Shown here: positions 1-8,884 of the stretch, piece after piece
Layout of the letters: each line of letters begins with the position of its first letter
Position numbering within the stretch: position 1 is the first letter of the stretch
Assembly (NCBI RefSeq): GCF_001956585.1
Contig: NZ_MSRR01000027.1
Span: forward strand, 1 to 64,000
Direction of reading: 5' to 3'
DNA: 64,000 bases
Source: Actinomyces naeslundii
GTDB lineage: Bacteria > Actinomycetota > Actinomycetes > Actinomycetales > Actinomycetaceae
Notes under the pieces: model-generated
Database searches by the model: none
Told to the model about the DNA's origin: nothing
What the model saw: only the letters and a program-made list of their open reading frames with translations
Translations under genes and position numbers: made by a program

Positions 1-331
1 CCACCCGCCCCGCATCCCACAGCGCCGTAGCGAGGTTATGGCGTACTGTCAGCGTGCCGGGGTGGTCGGACCCCAGAACCCGCAGCTGATCGGTCAGCAC
101 CGCCTGATATGCCCCGATGGCTTCCTCCACCCGCCCCGCACTCTGCAGCGCCGCAGCGAGGTTATGGCGTACTGTCAGCGTGCCGGGGTGGTCGGACCCC
201 AGAACCCGCAGGTGATCGGTCAGCACCGCCCGGAAAGCCTCAATGGCTTCCTCCACCCGCCCCGCATCCCGCAGCGCCCTAGCGAGGTTATGGCGCGTTG
301 TCAGCGTGCTGGGATGGTCGGACCCCAGAAC
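1..331 (-). repeat. 126-bp tandem repeats encoding 42-residue TPR units
   Basis: Units run 331-206, 205-80 and 79 to the window edge, each 126 bp (42 codons) and nearly identical in DNA. The shared core on the plus strand includes GGTCGGACCCCAGAACCCGC. Identity at synonymous positions indicates recent duplication or gene conversion rather than old TPR divergence. The array continues beyond the window, so the copy number is not known. Confidence 0.9.
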
Positions 332-2659
332 CCGCCCATAGCCTTGAACCAGCAAACGATATTCAGCAACAGCCTCACCCAACTGACTGTCCCGACAGAG
401 CGCCACTGCCAGATTACTCCGAGCTTCAAGCACATTCTGATGATCAGAGCCAAACTTTCTTTCCATATCACCAAGAAGATCACGACAGACGCCAACCGCC
501 ACACCCTCGTGTTTATCACCCATCAAGGCCATAGTTCTGACGAAACCCACAGGGAGGAGATCATGCTCCACCGAATCACTCTCCGGCACATCACCACCAT
601 CGTTGCATAACGCCAGCGATTCTTCCGTGCGACCCAGGCAGTTCAGCAGTTCAACGAGATTACTTCGAGTAGCCCAACTATCAGGATGACCACTTCCCAA
701 CACCGCCGACTGATCCTCAAGAAGACTCCTCAACTCTGCGGCGCCATCTTCGAGTCTACCAGAACCAGCCATCGCCTTTGCTCGACCGTAGCGCACCAGC
801 AACGTCCTTGGGTGATGAATCCCGAACGCTCGCTCAAACGCAGGCAGAAGAGCACTATACCTATTCAAAGCATCTTTCACCACCCCACCCCGAAGAACAT
901 AGTCCGCAACTGTCGCCCTGACATTGAGCATCACCTTCTCAGACAGAGGATTTCCCATAAGTAAAGCAGCTAGCGCTTTCTTTCCATGCTCGACAGCATC
1001 ATCCACCTCATCGCAGGAGTCAGCATTCTGAGCAAGACACCATTGCGCTGCAGCCCGAGCCAGTATCAGTTCTTCCGACTGCCCACCTTCATCCAAGCCA
1101 AGAAACCACCGGCAGACGAAAATCGACACCTCAGTCGGATGAAGGTAGACACCCTCGGCACGATGGCAGATCCATTCCGCCAAAGCATCTTGTGTCAACA
1201 GGCGCAACTGACGCCACCCCTGCTTACCGAAATGACCATCAGCCTTCCTCCGCAGGAATTCAGCCAGCAAAGGCTCAACAAAGAACTCGACTCCCTGCTC
1301 ACTTCGACACCAGCACAGCTTCTCTATAGCTCGCCTCAACCCCATACGTACGTCATAATGCACACCCTCCCCCCTCCGATTGATGACTCCCACAACAACT
1401 TCGGACACGAAACGGCAAGCACTACCATCCACGTCAGGACTGATCGCAGCGGCATAAAGAACACTCAAACTTACCGCGCCATCTAACTCATCCCACCGCC
1501 CCTTCAGAACTGCCATCACATCCTCAGGTAACCAAAAACCTTCATCCTTGAGGACGACCGCACCATGATGACCCTCGATGTGTTCCCAAGTTCGGCGCTC
1601 CGAGAGCCATAGTCTGATCAGGAAGGGGCTGTTCAGGCGGTCGGAGATCCACAACAGGTCCTCCTCACTCGTGCGAGGCGCTTCCTCCTGAATCATACTC
1701 GACAATTCACCACTCCCAAGCATCGGAATCTTTATGCGTTGCGCACCTCCGAGATTTTGCGCTTTGTTCAGCCATCGACGATAGACTCCACTATTCTCCC
1801 CCTCAGGCCACACGGTTCCAACCACCAGGACAGGCGAGCTTCTCCTGGAGGAAACGGCATCCAAGAAAGCAGGCAGCTCACGCCCCATGAGGTGCATGTC
1901 TTCTATCGCAATAATAACAGGTATCTCTCGAAGTGATAGAGAGACAATCACGTCTGCCAGCTCCTGGCTAGCAGTGCGCAGCACGCTACGACCTTGCTCT
2001 CCGAGAAGAATTTCTTTCTTCAGGCGATTGAGCTCCTGAACCCTCCGCCACGACACGCCAAGACCTTGAAATCCCCATTTCACAAGCGTTGGCCCACAAG
2101 GGATACTGATTCCATGCTTTTTCAAGACATCGAAAGCAGCACCTAGCCCCTCATCGACAAAGGCACTCCGTACCTCATCCACCACACCCACGGCCAGCCT
2201 GCGGGTTTTGTCTGTCCAGCCCTCCACCTGGCGTCGGGCCATCGTTAGCGGCAGCGTATGGGCCTCTAACTGCGGTCTCATCGCCGAGACAACATCCTGA
2301 CTGGTCCCTGACGATAGGCGCTCACAGTTCAACCCCCACCAACCAAATGTGGGAAGCGTTCCTGCGGGCCACACGAAGCCACCGATCGTTGGCGCCACAA
2401 GCTTGCGTCCGGCCATCGGATCAGTTCCCGCACCGCCTCGAGTGCGCACAGCATCTCCCATTGCCGGCCAGTACGTGTCCTCCTGCTGTGAGCGGAGGCG
2501 GGCGTAGAGTTCCTGAACTATTCGGGTCTTTCCGCTCCCAGACGGACCACTCAGTACAACAACCCGAGGGAGGTCACAGTCAGGATCCCTCAGCGCCTCA
2601 AGACGCTCGAACAGGAGGTCGACAACATTCTGATGCTCACCCAACAGTGCATGAACCAT
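1..2659 (-). CDS. P-loop ATPase with C-terminal tetratricopeptide repeats (STAND/NLR-like), 3' end beyond the window
   Basis: Reverse-strand reading from the ATG at 2659 is open for about 886 codons with no stop before base 1, so the C-terminus lies outside the window. Residues 38-45 are a Walker A motif (GPSGSGKT), and a hydrophobic strand ending in ED near residue 253 fits Walker B. A helical region follows from about residue 300. From about residue 560 there are TPR-like units of the kinesin-light-chain type, with signature GSDHPxTLTxRHNLAxAL. This domain order is that of STAND NTPases, which switch on ligand-driven oligomerisation; some act as regulators and some in phage defence. No N-terminal effector domain is visible. 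Codon use is more AT-rich than in neighbouring genes, which suggests acquired DNA. It is divergent from pfkA. The family role is inferred and the substrate is unknown. Confidence 0.75.
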   Translation of the reverse strand, partial: MVHALLGEHQNVVDLLFERLEALRDPDCDLPRVVVLSGPSGSGKTRIVQELYARLRSQQEDTYWPAMGDAVRTRGGAGTDPMAGRKLVAPTIGGFVWPAGTLPTFGWWGLNCERLSSGTSQDVVSAMRPQLEAHTLPLTMARRQVEGWTDKTRRLAVGVVDEVRSAFVDEGLGAAFDVLKKHGISIPCGPTLVKWGFQGLGVSWRRVQELNRLKKEILLGEQGRSVLRTASQELADVIVSLSLREIPVIIAIEDMHLMGRELPAFLDAVSSRRSSPVLVVGTVWPEGENSGVYRRWLNKAQNLGGAQRIKIPMLGSGELSSMIQEEAPRTSEEDLLWISDRLNSPFLIRLWLSERRTWEHIEGHHGAVVLKDEGFWLPEDVMAVLKGRWDELDGAVSLSVLYAAAISPDVDGSACRFVSEVVVGVINRRGEGVHYDVRMGLRRAIEKLCWCRSEQGVEFFVEPLLAEFLRRKADGHFGKQGWRQLRLLTQDALAEWICHRAEGVYLHPTEVSIFVCRWFLGLDEGGQSEELILARAAAQWCLAQNADSCDEVDDAVEHGKKALAALLMGNPLSEKVMLNVRATVADYVLRGGVVKDALNRYSALLPAFERAFGIHHPRTLLVRYGRAKAMAGSGRLEDGAAELRSLLEDQSAVLGSGHPDSWATRSNLVELLNCLGRTEESLALCNDGGDVPESDSVEHDLLPVGFVRTMALMGDKHEGVAVGVCRDLLGDMERKFGSDHQNVLEARSNLAVALCRDSQLGEAVAEYRLLVQGYGRVLGSDHPSTLTTRHNLARALRDAGRVEEAIEAFRAVLTDHLRVLGSDHPGTLTVRHNLAAALQSAGRVEEAIGAYQAVLTDQLRVLGSDHPGTLTVRHNLATALWDAGRV

Positions 2660-2849
2660 GAAAATACCCTACCGCACGGGTAGTAGAACCGGTCCTGCCC
2701 ACGAATCAGGCCGCCGTCGTACCTCTACGGCCACTCCTGGGACCACAGGCGGATGACGTGGCGGCGCTCACCAGCAACAATAAGGACCGACGTCCTCCCG
2801 GCCGACGCCGGGAGCCAGGCCCACCGGCGACCTCAGGGAAGGACCCCAC

Positions 2850-5225
2850 ATGCCAGCCGCCATGTCCTCAGACACCGCCCTCTCCCCCACCGGCTCGTCG
2901 GCCGGACCGCTGCTCGGCCTGGACGGCGAGCCTCTGCGTATCGGGGTCCTCACCTCCGGCGGGGACGCCCAAGGCATGAACGCGGCCGTGCGGGCCGTGG
3001 TACGCACCGCGATCCGCCTGGGGGCAAAGCCGTACGCGGTCATGGAGGGCTGGGCCGGCGCCGTGGCCGGCGGCGACGGCATCCGCCCCCTGGAGTGGGA
3101 CTCGGTGGGCTCCGTCCTCCAGCGCGGCGGCACCATCATCGGCACCGCCCGCTCGGCCGAGTTCCGCGAGCGCGCCGGTCAGCTGGCGGCCGCCCGCAAC
3201 CTCCTGGAGCACGGCATCGACCGGCTCGTGGTCATCGGCGGCGACGGGTCCCTGACCGGCACCAACGAGTTCCGCAAGAACTGGCCCTCCCTGCTCGAGG
3301 AGCTCGTCGCCGGCGGCGACATCAGCGCGGAGACGGCCGCCGCCCATCCCGTCCTCATGGTGACCGGCCTGGTGGGCAGCATCGACAACGATCTCGTGGG
3401 CGCCGACATGACCATCGGCACCGACTCGGCCCTCCACCGCATCCTGGAGGCCATTGACGACATCTCCTCAACGGCCGCCTCCCACCAGCGCACCTTCGTC
3501 GTGGAGGTCATGGGCCGCCACTGCGGCTACCTGGCCCTCATGGCGGCCGTGGCCGGGGGCTGTGACTACGTCCTGGTCCCCGAGCTTCCCCCGGGCAAGG
3601 ACTGGGAGGAGGACATGTGCTCCAAGCTCAAGGCGGGTCGGGAGGCCGGGCGCCGCGAGTCCATGGTGATCGTCGCCGAGGGTGCCACCGACCGCGAGGG
3701 CAACCGCATCACCGCCGACGACGTCCGCCAGGTCATCGCCGACAAGCTGGGCGAGGCCGCCCGCGTCACCATCCTGGGTCACGTCCAGCGCGGTGGCCGC
3801 CCCAGCGCCTACGACCGCTGGATGTCCACGCTGCTGGGCTGCGCCGCCGCCCGCGAGGTGGTGTCCATGGAGCCGGGCAGCGAGCCGGTCATCATCGCCG
3901 AGCGTCACAACCGCATCCGCCGCCTGCCGATGATGGAGCAGATCGCCGCCACCCGCGCCGTCAAGGACCTCGTGGCCGCCCACGACTACCTCGGGGCGAT
4001 CCAGGCCCGCGGCGCCAGCTTCGGCAGCATGCTCGAGCTGTTCGAGACCATGTCCACGCCTCCCGCCGAGCCCTCCACCAATGCGGACTCGACGCCTTCG
4101 TCCACTGCTCGCCCCAAGCGGGTCGCCATCATCCACGCCGGCGGCCTGGCCCCAGGGATGAACACGGCGGCGCGTGCGGCCGTGCGCCTGGGCATCGACC
4201 ACGACTTCACGATGCTGGGAGTCTACGGCGGCTTCCCCGGCCTGCTCGACGGCGATGTGCATGAGCTGACCTGGGCCGACGTCGAGGGCTGGGTCGGCGA
4301 CGGCGGCGCCCAGCTGGGCACGCGCCGCGAGGTGCCCACCATCGAGCAGCTCTACGCCCTGGGGCGGGCCATCGAGCTCCATGAGATCGATGCCCTGCTG
4401 GTCATCGGCGGCTACAACGCCTACCTGAGCGCCTTCCGACTGGTCACCGAGCGGGACCGCTACCCCGCCTTCCAGATCCCGATCGTGTGCGTGCCGGCCT
4501 CCATCGACAACAACCTGCCCGGCTCCGAGCTGAGCATCGGCACCGACACCGCCCTCAACAACGCGGTGGTGGCGCTGGACTCCATCAAGCTCTCCGCGGC
4601 GGCCTCGCACCGCTGCTTCGTTGCCGAGGTCATGGGCCGCAAGTGCGGCTACCTGTCCCTGATGTCCGGTCTGGCCACCGGCGCGGAGAAGGTCTACCTC
4701 AACGAGGAGGGCATCACCCTCAAGGGCCTGGCCGCCGACTCCGAGCGGATGGTGGAGTCCTTCCGCTCAGGACGCAGCCTCTACCTGGTGATCCGCAACG
4801 AGCGGGCCAGCGTCAACTACACCACCGACGTGCTGGCCCACATCTTCGCCGAGGAGGGCAAGGGCCTCTACGACGTGCGCGAGGCGATTCTGGGCCACCA
4901 GCAGCAGGGCGGCAGCCCCACGGCCTTCGACCGGATCATGGCGACCAAGCTCGTCGCCTACTCCCTGGAGCTGCTGGCCGGTGCCCTCAAGCGCGGCGAG
5001 CCGACGGCCTCCTACGTGGGCCTGGTGGGGGGCAAGGTCTCCAACCACCCGTTGGACCGGATGAACGACGACCTCGACCGCGACAACCGTCGTCCCCGCT
5101 ACCAGTGGTGGCTGGGCCTGCGCCCCGCCGTGGCCCTGGTCAGCCAGAACAGTGGGACCCTGGCGCTCGAGGACGTCCCCGACTTCGGCGAGGCGGTCGA
5201 CGACGCGGCCGGCGATCAGAGGTAG
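2850..5225 (+). CDS. pfkA: 6-phosphofructokinase, two PFK domains in one chain
   Basis: Phosphorylates fructose-6-phosphate in glycolysis. The 791-residue protein holds two consecutive PFK domains, about residues 30-400 and 425-770. The N-terminal half has the ATP-type GGDGS at 130-134 (Gly rather than the Asp of PPi-dependent enzymes) and the catalytic SIDND at 177-181. The C-terminal half has GGYNA at 520-524 in place of GGDGS and SIDNN in place of SIDND, so it is probably non-catalytic and regulatory. This arrangement matches eukaryotic PFK, in which the C-half became the allosteric domain. Usual bacterial PfkA is about 320-340 residues. The ATG at 2850 follows a GGAAGGA ribosome-binding site. 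The call is firm; the allosteric role of the second half is inferred. Confidence 0.93.
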   Translation: MPAAMSSDTALSPTGSSAGPLLGLDGEPLRIGVLTSGGDAQGMNAAVRAVVRTAIRLGAKPYAVMEGWAGAVAGGDGIRPLEWDSVGSVLQRGGTIIGTARSAEFRERAGQLAAARNLLEHGIDRLVVIGGDGSLTGTNEFRKNWPSLLEELVAGGDISAETAAAHPVLMVTGLVGSIDNDLVGADMTIGTDSALHRILEAIDDISSTAASHQRTFVVEVMGRHCGYLALMAAVAGGCDYVLVPELPPGKDWEEDMCSKLKAGREAGRRESMVIVAEGATDREGNRITADDVRQVIADKLGEAARVTILGHVQRGGRPSAYDRWMSTLLGCAAAREVVSMEPGSEPVIIAERHNRIRRLPMMEQIAATRAVKDLVAAHDYLGAIQARGASFGSMLELFETMSTPPAEPSTNADSTPSSTARPKRVAIIHAGGLAPGMNTAARAAVRLGIDHDFTMLGVYGGFPGLLDGDVHELTWADVEGWVGDGGAQLGTRREVPTIEQLYALGRAIELHEIDALLVIGGYNAYLSAFRLVTERDRYPAFQIPIVCVPASIDNNLPGSELSIGTDTALNNAVVALDSIKLSAAASHRCFVAEVMGRKCGYLSLMSGLATGAEKVYLNEEGITLKGLAADSERMVESFRSGRSLYLVIRNERASVNYTTDVLAHIFAEEGKGLYDVREAILGHQQQGGSPTAFDRIMATKLVAYSLELLAGALKRGEPTASYVGLVGGKVSNHPLDRMNDDLDRDNRRPRYQWWLGLRPAVALVSQNSGTLALEDVPDFGEAVDDAAGDQR

Positions 5226-5231
5226 CAGGGG

Positions 5232-5685
5232 GTGCCTGCCCGCCCCGGTCCGCGGCGCGCGGCGGTCCCACCCGGGGCCGCTGGAGCCTCCACCGGGGCG
5301 GACGCGGCCCGCACTCGGAGGAGCGCCTGGGCGGCCCTGGTCCTGCTTGTCGGAAGCCTGTCGCTCGGCGTCGTCCTGGCTCTGGTGGGCGGCCCCTGGC
5401 AGGTCCTCGCCGTCCTGCACCTGGGGGCGCTGGCGATCTGGTTCCTCGTGTGGCGCCGCGGCTGGCGCGACCTGCTTCGATCCGCAGGGCCTCGCAGTCC
5501 CTGGTTGCTCTTCGCCGTCGGCGCGGGCCTGTGCGCTCTCAGCGCCGTGGCACACCACCCGATCGACCGGATGGAGCCGGTTCACCACTCCGTCCGTCGT
5601 CGCCATGCTCGCCGAGACGCTGGTGACGGCCGCAGCCGTCTGGTACCTGGGACGCCCGAGCCGCATGTCAGCATCCCACCGCTAG
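5232..5685 (+). pseudogene. remnant of a CPBP intramembrane protease gene
   Basis: From the GTG at 5232 the reading encodes a membrane segment ending LGALAIWFLVWRRGWRDLL, which matches LGGLALWFGLAHRGWRDLL of the intact CPBP protease at 7268-8134. Homology then breaks near 5560-5580 and resumes one frame over (SVVAMLAETLVTAAAVWYLG), ending at the TAG at 5685. The catalytic EExxxR and FxxxH motifs are absent. The locus is therefore a frameshifted, internally deleted paralogue of the downstream gene. The frame-0 ORF running on to 5879 is probably meaningless after the break. Confidence 0.7.
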
Positions 5686-5698
5686 ATCCCACCGCTAG
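5673..5698 (+). repeat. exact 13-bp tandem duplication
   Basis: ATCCCACCGCTAG occurs twice in a row (5673-5685 and 5686-5698). The first copy carries the stop codon of the CPBP remnant. It is a small replication-slippage scar between the pseudogene and the CLC gene. Confidence 0.85.
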
Positions 5699-5857
5699 GC
5701 CGGGCTTCGGAAGCCTGTCGGACTCGAGACTGCCCGGGGTCTGGAGGACGCACAGTGGACCTCACGGACTGCGCCCGCGACATCCGTCGTCGAGGGTGAG
5801 GGTGCGTACGCGACGAACCACGTGCTTGTCCGCGCCTGAGCTGCGGGGCCGGGTATC

Positions 5858-7168
5858 GTGCCTGGCGTGCGCGCGCTGACCCGACCTCGGTTCCTTCTGG
5901 CCGCCGCCTTGGCGGGCGTGGCCGCGGGTCTCGTCGGGATCGCGATGGCGCTGCTCCTGGAGCTCTTCGAGGCGCTGTTCTACGGCGTCGTCCACGGCGG
6001 GCTTCTGGAGCGCCTGGCCGCTGCCCCGCCCTGGCGGCGCGCACTCGCCCCGACCGTGGGCGGTCTCGTCGCCGGTGGCGTGTGGTGGTGGCTGCGCGCA
6101 ACCGGTGGGGTGGCCGACGTGGAGACCGCGGTGGCAGACCGCTCGGGTAGGAAGGCGAACCGGATGGGACTGGCACGCCCCTTCCTCGACGCCGTCACCC
6201 AGGTCCTCACGGTCGGTTCGGGCAACTCGGTGGGCCGCGAGGGCGCCCCGCGTCTGGCCGCCGGGGCGGTCGCGGCCGGACTCGCCGCCCGCCTGGGGAT
6301 CGGCAGGCCCGAGAGCGCGATCCTCATCGCCTCCGCCGCCGGGGCCGGCCTGGCGGCCATGTACAACGCGCCGCTGGGAGGGGCGGCCTACGCCGTCGAG
6401 CTCGTCATGGTCGCCGGGATGCGGCGGCACGGGGCCCTCGTAGCGGTCCCGGTGTGCGTCATCGCCACGCTCGTCTCCTGGCTGCACTCCCACGGACGAC
6501 CCGCCTTCGAGGTCGCCTCGCAAGGACTGTCGTCGGGGACCGTCCTCGGACTGGTTCTGCTCGTGCCCGTCGCCGCTGCGCTGGGAGTGGGCGCCAGGCA
6601 ACTGTGGTCGTGGATGCTGGTACGCCGGGTGCGCACCGTACGGCGGCTACCAGTGGCGATCGGGGTGGCGGGACTGGCAACCGGGTTGGTGAGTCTGTGG
6701 GTTCCGGCCGTCGTCGGCAATGGCCGCGACGCCATGGAGGTGGCCCTGGGCGCCCACGTTCCGGAAGACTCGAGCGGCGCCCCGGGTGCGGTCCTGGTCA
6801 TGCTGCTGGGCATCGTGGCCCTCAAGCCGGTCCTCACCGGGCTCACGCTCGGGGCCGGTGCCACCGGGGGACGCCTGGCCCCCTCCCTGGCCGTGGGATC
6901 GAGCGCGGGAGCCGCGCTGGCGATCGCGCTTCAGGCCGGCGGGGTGGAGACCAGCATCTCGGTGCTGGCGATGGCGGGTGCGGGCGCGGTGCTCGCCACG
7001 ACCCAGAAGGCCCCCGTCTTCGGGATCGTCTTCACCTGGGAACTGGCCCGGGCCGGAGCCTGGACGCTGACAGCACTGATCGCCGTCGTCCTGACGGTCA
7101 TGCTGCTGACCTCCCCCACCTGGCGGCAATCCGCAGTATCCCGGCTGCGGGGCTCGGGGAAGCGATAG
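5858..7168 (+). CDS. CLC-family chloride channel/transporter
   Basis: A 436-residue integral membrane protein of the CLC family, which moves chloride with or without proton exchange. Family signatures are visible: GSGNSVGREGAP near residues 120-131, with the gating glutamate at 128 in the GREGxP motif, and GGRLAPSLAVG in the C-terminal half in place of the usual GxFxP region. There is no cytoplasmic CBS pair after the last helix, as in short bacterial CLCs. The GTG start at 5858 is the longest choice; a second GTG lies three codons downstream. The gene sits between a broken and an intact copy of a CPBP protease gene. Confidence 0.88.
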   Translation: MPGVRALTRPRFLLAAALAGVAAGLVGIAMALLLELFEALFYGVVHGGLLERLAAAPPWRRALAPTVGGLVAGGVWWWLRATGGVADVETAVADRSGRKANRMGLARPFLDAVTQVLTVGSGNSVGREGAPRLAAGAVAAGLAARLGIGRPESAILIASAAGAGLAAMYNAPLGGAAYAVELVMVAGMRRHGALVAVPVCVIATLVSWLHSHGRPAFEVASQGLSSGTVLGLVLLVPVAAALGVGARQLWSWMLVRRVRTVRRLPVAIGVAGLATGLVSLWVPAVVGNGRDAMEVALGAHVPEDSSGAPGAVLVMLLGIVALKPVLTGLTLGAGATGGRLAPSLAVGSSAGAALAIALQAGGVETSISVLAMAGAGAVLATTQKAPVFGIVFTWELARAGAWTLTALIAVVLTVMLLTSPTWRQSAVSRLRGSGKR

Positions 7169-7217
7169 CCGAAGCCTCCTGCCACGTGTCAGGGTCATTA
7201 AATCTTCCGATCGACCG

Positions 7218-7223
7218 TATACT
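7218..7223 (+). promoter_or_regulatory. candidate -10 box (TATACT) for the CPBP gene
   Basis: TATACT lies 44 bases upstream of the ATG at 7268, in an AT-richer stretch between the CLC gene and the CPBP gene. The -35 region is weak (CATTAA about 17 bases upstream). Confidence 0.35.
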
Positions 7224-7267
7224 CCTGCGCGGATCGCGACAGACAGACACTTCTCACCGGAATCACT

Positions 7268-8134
7268 ATGGATCGTCACAGGGGCGTCGCCCCGCCCCGC
7301 CACGCGTTACGGCCCTCCACGGCCGACGCCTACACCTTCGAGACCGGGCAGCCCGCTGTTTCCGAGGGCGTCACCCTTGCCGCCGTCGCCCTGCTGGTCG
7401 GCGCCCCGGCGCTGGGAATCGCCCTGGCACTCCTTCGGGGTCCGTGGATCCTCATGCTCGCCATCCTTCACCTCGGCGGGCTCGCTCTCTGGTTCGGGCT
7501 GGCCCACCGCGGCTGGCGCGACCTGCTGGCCGGTGGCGGCATCCACAGCAGGACGCTGCTCTTCACGACCGGAGCCCTGGCCGGGATCGCCTTCGGCGGA
7601 CTGCACGCCTGGATGGGGCCGACAGGTACCGGCCCCCTGTGGAAGCCGGAGATCACCGCATCCACGGCGCTTCACGCTCTGGTCTTCGCCATCTTTGTCG
7701 GCATCGCGTATAACGCGATCCCTGAGGAGATCACGCTGAGACGCACCCTGTTCGCACCGGTGCGAGAGCGCCTCGGCGCCACAGCGGCCGTGCTGTTGAC
7801 GACGGCATCCTTCACCGCCCTGCACCTGCCGACCTGGCTGACCTCGGAGACCAGCCTCAAGGGCTACGCCTGGCAGATTCTCCACAAGGTGCTCTTCGGA
7901 CTGCTCGCCGGCTGGTCGGTGGTGCGGCTGCGGTCGGTGTTCTTCGCGCTGGGCCTGCACGTCAGCGGAAACGCGCTGGGCCTGTTCATCGGCCAGCTTC
8001 AGAGCGAGAACCTGCCCGACTTCGAGATCTCGTGGCTCAACGCGGCGATCCTGCTCACCGGCGCAGCCGTCGCCGCCGGCCTCATCCATCTCCTGGGCCG
8101 ACGGCGGAAGCAGCCCTCTGCGCTCAGTCCTTGA
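7268..8134 (+). CDS. CPBP-family intramembrane glutamic endopeptidase
   Basis: A 288-residue multi-helix membrane protein of the CPBP (CAAX/Abi) protease family. The family motifs are present in order: IPEEITLRR (EExxxR), FTALHLPTW (FxxxH) and HVSGNALG near the last helices. Members process prenylated proteins in eukaryotes; in bacteria many protect against self-made bacteriocins or have unknown substrates. The ATG start at 7268 follows a short untranslated leader. The 3' end overlaps the convergent nitroreductase gene by 11 bp. A degraded paralogue lies upstream at 5232-5685. Confidence 0.85.
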   Translation: MDRHRGVAPPRHALRPSTADAYTFETGQPAVSEGVTLAAVALLVGAPALGIALALLRGPWILMLAILHLGGLALWFGLAHRGWRDLLAGGGIHSRTLLFTTGALAGIAFGGLHAWMGPTGTGPLWKPEITASTALHALVFAIFVGIAYNAIPEEITLRRTLFAPVRERLGATAAVLLTTASFTALHLPTWLTSETSLKGYAWQILHKVLFGLLAGWSVVRLRSVFFALGLHVSGNALGLFIGQLQSENLPDFEISWLNAAILLTGAAVAAGLIHLLGRRRKQPSALSP

Positions 8135-8771
8135 TCGTGAGGATCTCGTCGACGTCGACGCGGTCGGGGGCGAAGGCCGCCAGCGCCGAGTCCGCGGGGT
8201 GGCCCAGCGCGATCCCGACCGCCACGATCTCATCGGCTCCGATCCCCATGGCCTCGCGCACCTCGTCCGGGTACATGACCAGGGCGTAGGCGTTGATAGC
8301 GCCAAGGCCCTTGTCGGCAGCCGCTAGGACGAGCATGGCGGAGAAGGCCCCGAGGTCGTGGAAGGACCACGGAGTGGACTCGACCGGGATCGTCACGTAC
8401 AGGACCGCCTGAGCGTTGAACAACCGTCCCTGCGATGCCTGGAACTCCTGGACGCCATCGCCCAGCTGGGCACCGATCTGCTCGCCGAGCGCGGCCATGT
8501 TCTCCTGGGTGGTCGGAGACCACTCGGTACGAGGCTTCACCGGAAGGTCGGAGTCTCCCTTCCTGCCGGCAGCGACGTCCGCGGCATGGCGCTTCTTGAT
8601 CCCGGCCAACGTAGCCCCAGTGGCCGCATAGACCCGCCAGGGCTGGGAATTCACCCACGACGGCGCCTGCTGGGCGGTGCGGACGACGTCGACCAGGTCC
8701 TCCCGGGAGACGGGCTGATCGGTGAAGTCTCGCACCGAGTGACGATTGGCGACGACCTGGCTGAACTCCAT
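8124..8771 (-). CDS. nitroreductase-family FMN-dependent oxidoreductase
   Basis: A 215-residue flavoprotein of the nitroreductase family. The N-terminus shows the typical RHSVRDFTDQPV FMN-binding motif, followed by QQAPSWVNSQPWR; the C-terminal part has the glycine-rich GIALGHP segment. Such enzymes reduce nitro compounds, quinones or flavins with NAD(P)H; the natural substrate cannot be read from sequence. Its end overlaps the convergent CPBP gene. A second, longer nitroreductase lies at 14402-15121. Confidence 0.88.
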   Translation of the reverse strand: MEFSQVVANRHSVRDFTDQPVSREDLVDVVRTAQQAPSWVNSQPWRVYAATGATLAGIKKRHAADVAAGRKGDSDLPVKPRTEWSPTTQENMAALGEQIGAQLGDGVQEFQASQGRLFNAQAVLYVTIPVESTPWSFHDLGAFSAMLVLAAADKGLGAINAYALVMYPDEVREAMGIGADEIVAVGIALGHPADSALAAFAPDRVDVDEILTIKD

Positions 8772-8884
8772 GGTGCTCTCCTACTTCCGATGTCCACGGG
8801 TTTGTCCACCGAGACCAACGATCGGCCGGCCGGCACTATTCCAGTGACGAGGCCCTCGGGCTGGCGCGGCGAGCACCCAACCGC

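Noticed and set aside
1-331. CRISPR array
   Set aside because: The repeats are 126 bp, without spacers, and in frame with a TPR protein.
38-610. Plus-strand 190-codon ORF with internal repeats
   Set aside because: It is the antisense shadow of the TPR array; the minus strand carries a continuous gene with a Walker A motif.
5232-5879. 215-residue intact membrane protein
   Set aside because: Homology to the CPBP protease stops near 5570 and resumes in another frame, so the full-length reading is not a real product.
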